A DNA stretch of 64,000 bases, taken from positions 2,247,501 through 2,311,500 of the forward strand of contig NW_026262701.1 of assembly GCF_021869535.1 (NCBI RefSeq), read 5' to 3'. This DNA is from Mytilus californianus. Taxonomy: Eukaryota > Mollusca > Bivalvia > Mytilida > Mytilidae. This document shows, in pieces, positions 44,450 through 54,978 of this stretch (the stretch's first letter is position 1; the number at the start of each line of letters is the position of its first letter). A program made the position numbers and the translations under genes. Below the pieces are notes generated by a model. The model was given only the letters and a program-made list of their open reading frames with translations. It had not been told where the DNA came from and searched no databases.

Positions 44450-45000
44450 GGTGAGATGCATAAATGCTGAGTAACTACAAAAGTCACATCAAAAGAAATT
44501 TGCACACCGACAAATAACGTGGAAACTAAAGTAAAATATAAAGATACACAGCACATAGAATCGATGACTCAAGACCATCTTGTGGTATGTGTAAAGTAGA
44601 CGAGAAGGTCTTTGACAAAACCCTGCAAGCTCATGAATCTTTTGCTCAGATAACGATGACGATTTACAAAGTCTAAGTAGCAGCTGCAAGCTCTTGAATA
44701 TGGTATGTTACAGTGCGGAAAATTTGTAATTTTGAAATTGAAATCATCTCGTTTGCCGGGTTTTTAATTTTTCGTGTGGTATGGTGGTGTAAAGTGTGGA
44801 AATTCGAAGGTATTAAAGGAATATATTTCAGAAAATGACCGAGATTTTAATCCACATATGGTTAAAATGACACTACACGAGTAAACAGTGTAACAGTATT
44901 TCTGCAATCCTTCTTTCACTGCAGACAAAAGTTTGGTTAACCTAACGGACAATTCATTTGAAGACCTATGCAGATGAGCCGGCAATGTAGCGTTGTTTTA
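44450..45000 (-). pseudogene. PLE-A copy with internal deletion
   Basis: Minus strand: the SNELSVRLTKLLSAVKEGLQ frame (44985-44764) leads to a TFEFPHFTPPY version of the FDFSTLYT motif, then jumps to KRDDFNFKI (about 44755). It then carries a short NIPYSRACSCYLDFVNRHRY segment (about 44710-44645) and a frame-shifted C-terminus near 44590. The catalytic YIDD segment is deleted. Confidence 0.65.
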
Positions 45001-45009
45001 AAGCAAATA

Positions 45010-45300
45010 ATGTCTTTTAAACTGTGATACCCGTTCCAATTCTCCCATGTTACGTGCTTATCGAATAGTTATCATCGTAGACACCTCTATCCTCGATTTT
45101 TATGATGTTCAGTCTTTAATTATGTGTGCAGTGTTTTATATGCTCCTTTGTTTGTTTTGTTCGTTTTTTTTTTACATTTTAGTTATGTTGTTTTTTGTTT
45201 GTGTTCATATTGTGGTTTGTCATTGGCAGTTTGTATCTTCATTAAAATCGCCCATGAATGTGAAAGGTACTTTTATTTTTCAAATTAACATTTGATTCTG
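45010..45300 (+). repeat. Repeat R2b copy
   Basis: GTGATACCCGTTCCAATTCT, ACGTGCTTATCGAATAGTTA, TGTGCAGTGTTTTATATGC, TTTGTCATTGGCAGTTTG. Closely matches 58040-58310. The 82-codon frame at 45047-45295 is R2b sequence. Confidence 0.6.
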
Positions 45301-45829
45301 TTTTTCAGTGTTTAGACAACCTTGATAAATCAACAAATGTTGACAAATAAGCAAACTGTTAACTTTGTCTGAATATTAAAACAAACAACAGCTATTGACG
45401 TGGTATCAGCTGAATACTAAATAGTATTTTCGAAGTCATCGTTAGCAAACAGTGTCAGGACGATTGACCTTTTAACCTTTCTTAAACATTTTCAAATACA
45501 GATTTCATTTTAAACAAATCCCTTATTAATCATTTCTCCTTTTGCAATCTAAAAAAATGAATTTTGTTTTGTTTTTGATTGATGTGTATTCATCAAGAAA
45601 TGTTAGTAAATCAATAATCAGTGCTACATTGTTACACTCATCACTAGTTGCAGTATGTTATTTCTGAATACACTTTGGTACATGTAAGAATGAGAATTTG
45701 ATGTAGATCTTAGATTTTTTATTGTGATTTGATAAATAATTCTGCATATAGTTCATTAATGTAGTAAAAATTGGAAAACATGTTGAAACATACCACATTT
45801 CTAATAGAGCAGAGTCCGAATTACATACA

Positions 45830-46480
45830 GGAATAATAAAGGCAACAGTAGTATACCGCTGTTCGAAAGTCATAAATCGATTGAGAGAAAACAAATCCGG
45901 GTTACAAACTAAAAACGAGGGAAACACATCAACTATAAGAGGAAAACAACGAAACAACAGAAACACTGAAGTGAACAAAAAACAAACGAAAACATGGTGG
46001 GTTGAACCATGTTTTGTGGCTAGCCATACCTCGCGCTTTTATGGCAATGTTAAATATAACTCTACAATGACAACATTACATGACAGGTATACCGTACAAA
46101 TAAAATGCAAGAACATTCAGGACAGAGAAATACACAAATAAACAATACAATAGTAAATTTCGACATGCTAACCACAGAATAAAAACGAACACGTAAAACA
46201 ACATAGGACAGCACACATAAACAGCACAACAGAACCACGAACTGTCTTTCACACGACTGGAATAACGCCACAAAAGTTACGTCACAGGTAAATTTCTAAA
46301 AATTGGATACAGTTCAAGATCAGGTTTGTAACTATGTCATTTGATGTATTTTATAACAATTACAAGAATATTAATATAGAATTGTGTTAGTAATTAGATA
46401 ATTAATTGTATTATCTAGCTATGTCGGTATTTCTTTTATATCAAACTGTAAAACAAATAAAAGTTTCTCAACAGTTTTTC
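45830..46480 (-). mobile_element. PLE-C 3' end, truncated insertion
   Basis: Starts with the inverted terminus (AAAGGCAACAGTAGTATACC) and extends to about 46480, in register with 39705-40480. Short internal gaps (for example after AAAACATGGTGGGTTGAACC) distinguish the copies. The small frames at 45881-46273 on both strands are repeat translations. Confidence 0.65.
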
Positions 46481-46537
46481 TTTCCATTCATGAAACAAAA
46501 AAAAGTTTTTTTGCTATACTCGTTGAAGTCCTTTATT

Positions 46538-46833
46538 TAAGGAATGACTGTAATATTTTATCTGTCTATGACAAAATAATATCAAACATATGATGCACAC
46601 TGTAGCGTGTTATTTAAAAGTGTGCACCACATGTTTGAGGTTATTTCGAATAGACAGAAAACAATATTACAGTCATTCCTTATAATTTGTTTCTAAATTC
46701 TATTTATAAAGAGAAAATCAGGAAAAAAAACGTTGATAACGTCACGGTCACATAACAAAATTATGTCTATAAGCTAATAGACAAAAATATTTCAGCCAGC
46801 AGAAGACATGTTACATCCAAAATTAAATTATCA
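46538..46833. mobile_element. Hairpin (foldback) element of about 296 bp
   Basis: The first 145 bases form a long inverted repeat: AAGGAATGACTGTAATATTT at 46539 pairs with AATATTACAGTCATTCCTTA at about 46664-46683, and GATGCACACT with AGTGTGCACCAC around a short GTAGCGTGTTATTTAAA loop. A non-palindromic 150-base part follows (GATAACGTCACGGTCACATA). Paralogous sequence at about 58918-58922 joins CTTATT..TTATTA to GGTAATATTGC without it, so the unit is a discrete insertion. A second copy is at 57638-57943. No coding potential. Confidence 0.7.
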
Positions 46834-47059
46834 AGTAATATTGCTTTACATGTTCTTTTAAAATTTTGCCCCGAAGAACATCGTTAACATACATGATTGA
46901 GATTGTGACGTGTTATTTATATCCGAAATACAACACAAAATTTAACCCGTGCTAGAATTTTAGATTTTTTTCATTTTACATATATTTTTTAATTATTCAA
47001 AGTTTGTGAAAATCTACCTGAATTGGGGTTTAATTTAGTTCAGAAAACCAGATCTGTTA

Positions 47060-47640
47060 GACTACATATAATCTATGTGACAAAGATGAAATTATCCCTT
47101 CGAACGTTATGCAGACGCCATCACAAATAAAATTTGCCAAAAAAAATTTGGAACGCCAGACATGCGTTTTGTTTATATAAGACTCATCAGTGGCTCTTAA
47201 ATAACAGTTGGAAGGCCAAATCAAAGAGCATTACTTACTAAAAACAAGGAAAGATTGTGCCAAATACAACAGAGGCATTTTATACCTTAGGTAAAATAAC
47301 CTTAGCCGAATATTTCAACATTTAATTAAAATCAAACTTATCGAATAAATGCTCCACAGATAACGACTGATATGTTCCAATTGTCTTTTACAACAATCCC
47401 TTCTTTCCTCTTTTCCTCGAATGTGACATCACTGTATGCAATGTGCTATATAATTTGTACTTACATGAGCACCTATTGTCACTACCACCCCTCCTGGATT
47501 TAATTGGGCTTCGTGTTTCTAAAAGTTTAGTTCTCTATATTGTGTTTTGTAGATTGTTATTTGCTATTTCGTCATTTTTTATTTTTTTGACAAGGCGTTG
47601 TCATTTAGTAAACAATTCCTTAAAATCTTTCGCTTTTCTT
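47060..47640. other. Repeat mosaic before D5
   Basis: About 47085-47130 is a PLE C-terminal remnant, 47130-47320 is R7, and 47380-47560 (TCCTCGAATGTGACATCACT, TGTACTTACATGAGCACC) matches 30825-30960 and 57255-57440. No gene. Confidence 0.5.
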
Positions 47641-49049
47641 TTGTATCGAGGATAAAAAGATAGTTCCTGTGTGGTAATATCTCCCACACTTAATTATCAG
47701 CAAAATAATTTCACAATGGTTTGTTTTTGGTCTTATAAAGCTTCATAAAGATATTCCATGAATGTAGGTACTTGTATTATTCAAAATGACATTTGATTCT
47801 GTTTTGCGGTGTTGATACAACCTTGAAAAGTTAACAAATGTTGACAAACGGTTTAATAGCTTTGTCTGATATTATAATACACAATGAGTATTCAATTTGA
47901 CTAGGTAATCTTGGAACATACAATAGCATTTTCAAAGTCATCGTATGTCTGGAGTTTTAGGACGATGGACCATTTAACCTTTAATTTATATTTTTTAATA
48001 CAGATTTCATTTTGATAATTCCTCCATTAATCATTTCAAATTTTGCACGCTATTAAAATCAAATTTTAATTTTGTTCTTAAGTTATGTCTTTCATTTAGT
48101 CATTATCTTAGCAAACTATTAAAGATGATACTATATACATCAAACTTTTAAATTATTTAAGTTTTCTGAAACGGAGTAGATGCTCTTGTGTTCGTTTAAA
48201 AAAATACCGGTCACGTTTGTACAACATATCGTATACCACACTTTAGTTTGGTTCAAGTAGCTCGATTATTGATGCTTTATGTTTTAAAAGTTATTCCACA
48301 GGAAACGAATGCAGTTTTGGATCTGGATCCCAGTTATTGTCATGTTAACCAATTATGTCTGGGTTTCTTATACTATTTTGTCAAAAAAAGAAACTATATT
48401 TAACTCATCACAGATACGAGCATTAAAAAAATTTAAAACGCCAGACGCGCCTTTTATCTAAAAAGGACTCATCAGTGACGTTCGAATAAAAAAGTTAAAA
48501 AGACCAAATAAAGTAAGATGTTTAAGAGCACTGACCCAAAATTCGGAAAGGTTTTGCCAAATTCAGCTAAAGTAATCTATTTCTGGGGTAGAAAATCCTT
48601 AGTATTTTGAAATTATACAACTGTCATACAAGTTGGAAACTTAGATAGCTATAGAACCACATTTAACTCACCATTTTCTTTAAAAATGCCTGTGCCAAGT
48701 CATAAATATGATAGCTGTTTTCCATTCGTGACGTCGGTTTTAAAAGTTGATTTTGTCAGGTTATATAGACTCATTCATTTTTTAATTTACTCTGAAGTTC
48801 GGTATTTTTGTTCAGACATTTTTTTCCACATCTCATTGAATATAATAAACAAACAAACAAAAATAATGGACGCCAAAGTAATTTTGAAAAGACGGAAGTC
48901 CATATAAACTGAATAGAAAACAACTGTCATATTACTGACTTGGTGCAGGAATTTATTTAAGAATATAATGAGTTTAACATTGTTTTTTGTATAGTTATTG
49001 ATCCTCCCACTTGAAGCGTCATTAGAAGAAATCAACAAAATATTCCATG

Positions 49050-49330
49050 TTTTACACAGTGGAGTCTAAACTTGAAGAAGTTAATTCTGTTCACAAAAGT
49101 CCACAGCTGTTCTTCCTGAGGAGTCTTTCTTCATGATGTGAGCACCCTTTAAAAAAACTGTACGAATTGCAGAATTGCATTTTCATTCGTCGTTGACAGA
49201 CATGCAGTAATAAGAAAGGAAGAGCTTGCTGAACCATTGAAAAATGAGTTAAATAAATTCTGAAAATCTTCTTCTTAATTGCTGATGCACAGACCTTTTA
49301 TAGCACACTTATTACAAAGCAAAATCATGA
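49050..49330 (-). pseudogene. Decayed ankyrin-repeat gene copy
   Basis: Minus strand equivalents of the ANK genes: ACAAAAGTCCACAGCTGTTC corresponds to VDYCEQN, TTCTTCATGATGTGAGCACC to NKGAYIMKK, and TTGACAGACATGCAGTAATA to LLITAC. A deletion removes the middle (LKGYTNVNF region). It sits in the same position in D5 as 19738-20075 does in D2. Confidence 0.7.
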
Positions 49331-49344
49331 TTATGTAACGTTTT

Positions 49345-50020
49345 TAAGTAAGCTTCTCTGAATATTGATCAAATTTATATTTATAATGTCGAAAGAGTTT
49401 TGGTGAGCACGTGGAGGACTCGGCAATACTAACGTTAATTGTAAGGACACCTATGTAATTTGAGTATCCCAAAAAAAAAAAAGGAAGGAAGATCCAATTC
49501 TTTGTTAAGTGTTGTGGAGGTATATTTTGAGTTATTTCCAAGCGGTTGTCAATATCTAATTCCTTGATGTAATGGGATTAACCATAAAAAACGATGTTGT
49601 CTGAGGCTTTATCTGCGTGGAAAAGAAATATTTGTAATTGAGGTTGGACAGGTTTATATCAGCACTTGGATCTTTAACGATCGAGGTATAATCGTCAAGT
49701 GAGATATTAGTATTTAGACGTTTTTTTCCAATCGAAAGATCTAGTCTCACGATATTTCGGTACTTTTAGTAATATTTTTCGCATGCATGTATCACTGACA
49801 ATGTTCAGGTTACCATTAATAACGTGACCAGCCAGATTATATATAAATTAGGATCTAGCAAAGGAGCTATGAGGTGTAGACTTGAATGCGTAAATGTTGA
49901 GATCCTGAACACGTGTAATGCCATCACTCTGTATGTCAACAATCCAAATGTTATTGCTCTGTGTAAAGGCAGAGTTTAAATGTTTGAAAGAGAAATATCA
50001 GTCTTACTCTGAAAATCCTA
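49345..50020 (-). pseudogene. PLE-A N-terminal half, degenerate, with leader
   Basis: Minus strand: leader at about 50015-49985 (CTGATATTTCTCTTTCAAAC), N-terminal region broken by stops to about 49740, then LSIGKKRLNTNISLDDYTSI and VKDPSADINLSNLNYKY (49750-49640). A PADKA-like stretch and pieces of the YWIPKLHK region follow near 49470-49400. The RT core is absent. Confidence 0.65.
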
Positions 50021-50049
50021 TTCGTATTTGCTGTTGCACATATTTTTCA

Positions 50050-50130
50050 TAAAATTGAGTATGACAATGGGGAATGTGTCAAAGAGACAACAATCCGACC
50101 AAAGTGCAGATAGCAGCCGAAGTCAGGAAT
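50050..50130 (+). repeat. R4 fragment
   Basis: AATTGAGTATGACAATGGGG and GTGTCAAAGAGACAACAATC: the first 80 bases of R4, then a jump to other tail-like sequence (GTCAGGAATATGGCG). Confidence 0.6.
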
Positions 50131-51015
50131 ATGGCGTTTATCTTTGTATTGGTATTGTTATTTTGTTTAGTTATGTACTTTGTAGCTTAGGTGCTTGAAG
50201 TGAAAGAAAATATTGATGTAATCTTCTACAGCAAACTTTTATAAAGCCAGCATACTGAAATACACCAGACCTTATTAATCTATTCAAGACATAATTGTCA
50301 TCTGAAATCTCATTGCGATATGACCACGACTTTTATTACTCAGAATTAATAGAAACTGATCATTTAAGTTGCATGGATAACAGGTAATGGAACGTTATTG
50401 TTATTTTGTATTAGGATGGAGAACAACAGGTTAGAAATTTGATTCTGAACTAACCATTCAAAAGGACATATTATCTCGCATCTGACTATAAATCACAAAT
50501 GATTCTATGATATTTAGTATGCTGTATCGGTTATTTGTTTAAGTAAGTAGTTAATAGTACAAATTTAAAATGAACTACATTCCAATTCCAATTGATCATT
50601 GCAATAAATAAAAAACAAGTCAGTCTGTTATATTAAGTTGTATCAATTATTTGTGTATGTAAGTTAATTATTAGTACATATTTAGAATGAATCTAAATGC
50701 ATATTCAATTTGACAATAAAATTGAAATGAAACAAAGACGTACATAATATCTCCTTAACATAGAAATTAATGTTAGATAGAAACAATATATTGAAGTCAC
50801 TCTTACTCATGTTATTCTACATGGAGATAAAAACATGGCAATACTACTCGATTTTCTATGTAGTGTTTTTGGACTTTATTTTGTCGTAATCATTTGTTTT
50901 CTGCCAGCCGTGGCGTTGTCAGTTTCCGTTCGACTTCTGCGATTGACTTTTAAGTTTGTTGCAAACATTACTTCGTTTAGTAACTACAGGGTCAGCAAGA
51001 TGTGACGAAGCGCCA

Positions 51016-51420
51016 TCAGAAGAAATCAGCAATATTGTCCATAATAATGCTGTCTAATGTTTTACACAATAACATCTTAACTTTGAACAGTTTATTTTGT
51101 TCACAATAGTCCATAGCCGTTCTTCCTGACGAGTCCTTCGTCATGATGTAAGCATCTTTGTTCAATAAAAACTGTACAAAATTAAGAATTTCTTTTTCGT
51201 TCGCTTTTGACCGACATGCGGTGATAAGTAATGTAGACTTTAAAGAGTTTTTAAAGTTAACATCAGTATATTCCTTCAACTGTAGTTGAGCCATTGCAAG
51301 ATTACCGCTAATTACAAGGTTAAATAAATCCTGGAAATCCTCTTCTAATTTGCCTATAACGAACTGACTTTTCTTAGAAAGCATATGAAGTTTTTCACTA
51401 ATATTAGAAAGCAAACCCAT
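51016..51420 (-). CDS. ANK5: small ankyrin-repeat protein
   Basis: Intact 134-codon ORF MGLLSNISEKLHMLSKKSQF ending SIIMDNIADFF. The ankyrin-like repeats are kept, with some unusual replacements: LQLKEYTDVNF (KG to KE), FLLNKDAYIMTKD (the usual GA of the repeat is DA), and LFKVKM. Loss of the conserved Gly before Ala could weaken that repeat. The promoter is also altered: CACGTG is CACATG, and a 106-bp R4-related piece sits between the promoter and the CRE block. Still open, so either functional or recently silenced. Confidence 0.75.
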   Translation of the reverse strand: MGLLSNISEKLHMLSKKSQFVIGKLEEDFQDLFNLVISGNLAMAQLQLKEYTDVNFKNSLKSTLLITACRSKANEKEILNFVQFLLNKDAYIMTKDSSGRTAMDYCEQNKLFKVKMLLCKTLDSIIMDNIADFF

Positions 51421-51455
51421 GATTTCTTTTAACGCATTTTAGTAAGCGTCCTACA

Positions 51456-51476
51456 TTTTATAGCTACAATCACATG
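51456..51476 (-). promoter_or_regulatory. ANK5 proximal promoter with mutated CACGTG
   Basis: TATAAAA is kept at 51456-51462, 36 bp before the ATG. The palindromic box at 51471-51476 is CACATG on the plus strand instead of CACGTG. Confidence 0.5.
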
Positions 51477-51735
51477 ATTTTATCCAATGAGATTCTCTCA
51501 ACAAAAGATAGAAAGGTTAAGTTGTTTACAATTCGTCACATTTTGAAGGGTGAAATAAAAAATGTTGTTATAAAACCAAAATCAAGCTGTGAGCATACAA
51601 CTATTGTATCTCTGCAAACAATGTATCACAAATCACTCTTTAAATAAAGACACATTTCTGGTCCAAAATTCAATATTTTATTAAATGCTTCAAATGTACT
51701 TCTCAAATAGGAAGTATCCGTAAAATCAAGACATA

Positions 51736-51842
51736 ATTTCTCGCTGCATTGAAGACCTGTTGGTGACCTTCTACTGTTGTCTGTTCTATGGTCGGGTTGT
51801 TGTCTCTTTGACACATTCCCCATTTCCATTCTCAATTTTATA
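51736..51842 (-). mobile_element. Short R4-related insertion upstream of ANK5
   Basis: D4 reads CAAGACATAGAAATAAG without interruption; here about 106 bases are inserted after CAAGACATA. On the minus strand the insert is the beginning of R4 (AAAATTGAGAATGGAAATGG, GTCAAAGAGACAACAACCCG). Removing it restores the 344-bp ATG-to-CRE distance seen in ANK4. Confidence 0.75.
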
Positions 51843-51869
51843 GAAATAATTTAAACAATCTTAAAAGGT

Positions 51870-51898
51870 TGACGTCATTATATGTGTATTTTCCACAG
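51870..51898 (-). promoter_or_regulatory. ANK5 distal block with CRE-like TGACGTCA
   Basis: TGACGTCA 51870-51877, then TTATATGTGTATTTTCCACA; one base differs from the other copies (GCG to GTG). Confidence 0.45.
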
Positions 51899-52639
51899 AA
51901 AAAAAAAAATAAAAAGAACTGTTGAGTTTATGCTGTTTTTCGTCCAATTGTCTTTTCCATCCATCACGTCAACAAGAAAGAAAAAACTGAAATTTAACAG
52001 AAGCTTTGCAATAATAATGCCACCGCATATGAATTTGCTATTTCTTTTTGGCAATATTCTACTACCCAAAATATTATCAAAACAAAAATTACGGAAAATA
52101 ACGACATTTTACAGAATACTCCTATTTCATAATGGTTTGTTGACAAGGTAACTCGTCCAATGTGAAATGTGTGGATTTTTTTTCTACACGCGCTTTACTT
52201 ACCCATTTATTAGAGTAAATGTAAGATCATGAATGGTAACTTTTAAATGTATTTAATTTTGAACCATTATTGGCTTTATTGTGTTTACGCCTTATGTAAA
52301 ATTCTAATAGAGTCAGGGCGATTAGTTTGATATATTTAGTTCTGGTACTATATTAGCTTTATTGCATTTATTTTTTTTCTATAATTCTATCACACTCGGG
52401 GCAAAAAAAAGCTTGAAGTATTCAATTTAAGCCTTCTATGAATCTTACTGTGTTCACTCCTTTACCTACAATTCTGTTAAACTCACTGCTATTAAAAGCT
52501 TTTCATATTTCATAGTGACCATTATATTGTGGAAGACCGACCGAGTGTTAACATCTGCATATCTTTTTATCTTGTGTTGTTGTGAAGTTTGGTTGATGTC
52601 TGAATGGAACATACATCAAGTTTCCTTTTCAATTTTTCC

Positions 52640-53470
52640 TCAAGGAAACAAAGTCCATTAGATCCATAGCTCTTGTCGTGTTATTTAAAGAATGTACTTA
52701 GATCAGGTTTAGGAATTTTTGTCAAATGTTCGAACTCCCTTGTTTTTTTCCTACAATACAGGGTAAAATATTTTACCCCATAACACCCATTTTTCTTTTC
52801 ATATAAGACTTCAATAGCTCATAAAGGGTCATTTACAAACATTTAAGAAGATTCTTGATTTCCTTTCTTTCGATTTGAGACCCAAATAATACCAATGCAA
52901 TTACAAGGTATAAGTCCGAGTCAGCCTTTTCCCGTCATTTAAAAAAAAAATAAATATCTCGAAATGGAGCTCCATAGCCTATCAATATTTTCGCTTATGT
53001 TGTTCCTTAACTAATGCTCTATTAACTTATAGTATCAATTTTAAATTCTAGATCTTTTTAATTTCACCTTAGTACATCCTTAATGTCTTAATTTGTCAAT
53101 GTTTTTATCATAAATAACCTTTCAAACTTAAATATACATTCCTTGTCTTGATTTAAATATGTTTAACGCATTATTTTCCAATCAGCAGTACTACGTACGT
53201 ATACGCTGTAATTGGAATTAGTATGAAAGGAATACGAGGGTATTTATTTGCAATTTTAACAAAATGAACTCCGGTGAATATAACTCAATTTCGATACATA
53301 ACATACAATGAAAATAGACAAAACCATGGCCAACAAAAAAGAAAAGTGTTGAAATGACAAACACCAATAACCAAAATATATATAGAAAACTAAAGACTTA
53401 GCATCACGAGCCACACAATGAACAGAGCCTAAACTTTTGGATCCATTTAATTCGCATGTATTCTTGTAGA
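52640..53470. other. Non-coding right flank of D5
   Basis: About 52625-52690 and 53080-53200 match the D3-D4 spacer. About 53330-53420 is an inverted PLE-B tail fragment (GAAAACTAAAGACTTAGCAT). Nothing coding; an A run is at 52941-52950. Confidence 0.5.
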
Positions 53471-54020
53471 AAATTTTTTTAGATAAAGAGAAAACAGCCA
53501 ATATTTCGTCAGTTTCGATATTTTAATTCAATGTGAATACTCTTTGTACTCGCGTTCTTTAAGACTGCACAACATTTTGTTCTTCTGCCAGGAAATAACT
53601 AGAATGTCTCCATTGTTCTATTTCATTTTAAGAAAAGGTCGCAATTGAGTTTACATGGGTCTCTGCCGAAGACGACGAGACAATGAGTTAAATATAATTC
53701 ACGGTGATATTAATAAAACGTTTTCAAAAAAATAATTATTGTTCAAATTCACAGCCGTCAAGATATAAGTCAATAATCTAAAAGGTCATTTTTTTCTTAA
53801 ATGTTGTTGTTACAAACTTTAAAAAAAGAAAATGTCAGTTTAATTCATAATCTATAGATTACAATTAGACTAGAAATCAGCGTGATATCATTCGTAAAGG
53901 ATTTTATAGTGTCACATGATGGTTGTTTAAAGGAGGGGGTATGATAAGACCACTTTTGTCCCTTTTATTCGAAAATCAAAAAGTACTGAATATCAACCAA
54001 GTCACATCCTTCAGATCTCA
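53470..54020. other. Diverged copy of 26580-27340
   Basis: AGGTCGCAATTGAGTTTACA near 53637 and GTCTCTGCCGAAGACGACG near 53659 match 26748-26790; AGAAATCAGCGTGATATCAT and TGATGGTTGTTTAAAGGAGG match 27205-27265. The small membrane frame seen at 26707-26889 is not intact here. Confidence 0.55.
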
Positions 54021-54029
54021 AGGTCTGTT

Positions 54030-54670
54030 GAACATCCGTATTTTTATTTCTTGAATTTTGTCTTACATATTTGCACTATGATTTCAAACTTCTTACATTA
54101 ATTGCAAAACAGCAAAAACTGCCAAAATAGCCTCACTTTTAGATCTTATTTTATATTTTAGATATAAACAACAGCTTTACTAAAAAAGATATATTGCTAC
54201 AAAACATATTTCACAAAAATATTTATTATGCATAAAATAGTTTTTAGATAATGCTGTTGCTCATAAATATTTTGACCAAAAAGTATTCGTGATATGGCTA
54301 TATAAATTTGACTTGTTAATGACGTCATAGTAACATGACAAATGACTTCAGTATTTCTATTTCTTGAATTTTGTCTCACATATTGGCACTATGTCTTCAA
54401 ACTTCGTACATGTATTGGAAAACAGTAAAAACTGTCAAAATAGCCTAATTATTAGAATCTGTCATATATATTTAATCATAACAGCTTTACCCAAACAGAT
54501 ATTTTGCTAAACAACATATTTCACAACAAATTTAATTCTGTGTCAAATAGTTTTTTTTGTGTAAAACTGTTGCTTATATATACTTTGACCAAAAACTATG
54601 CGTGGAATGGCCATATTGGTCAAATATACAACAGTAACGTGTTAATGGTGTTATAATTTTATCACAAGTG
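54030..54670 (+). repeat. Tandem duplication, unit about 317 bp, with TGACGTCA
   Basis: Unit a (about 54030-54345) and unit b (about 54346-54670) both run from TATTTCTTGAATTTTGTCT through AACAGCTTTACYMAAA and ACATATTTCACAA to GTTAATG..GT.ATA. TGACGTCA is intact in unit a (near 54320) and lost in unit b. Single units occur at 27360 and 40500. Confidence 0.7.
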
Positions 54671-54978
54671 TCCTTATTACAAAAAAAGTACAAACATTTT
54701 TCGATGAAAATGGTTGGTTAAACCTGTTTTACAGCATGCTAAGCCTCCCAATTGTATATTATATTAACTTGTAAATTTATTAATAAAATTAATACAATTT
54801 TGAATTGCTTCAGTAGGTTTACAATTTTTTTTCAATTCAATCAGCCAATTAATAGCTCTTATCGAACCTCCCCCATTTCTAATACTGTAGTCACTCATTT
54901 CTATCTGACAAAGAAATGAAGCACAAAATTATGGTCAAATCTTGATGACGTACAATGTTCTTATTCTTAAACTTTTTA

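Larger units (their letters stand above)
47640..52640. repeat. Segmental duplication block D5
   Basis: Left flank TTTGTATCGAGGATAAAAAG; then TTTTAAATTATTTAAGTTTTC (48150), AACTATATTTAACTCATCAC (48396), R7, an ANK pseudogene, PLE-A remnant with leader, GCGATATGACCACGACTTTT (50315), a small plus-strand frame (50836), ANK5, the CRE block and GAATGGTAACTTTTAAATG (52232). Older and more diverged than D3/D4. Both D2 and D5 carry an ANK pseudogene and a fuller PLE, so D3/D4 derive from a shorter form. Confidence 0.65.

Noticed and set aside
45881-46273. Overlapping open frames on both strands
   Set aside because: Entirely within the PLE-C tail copy.
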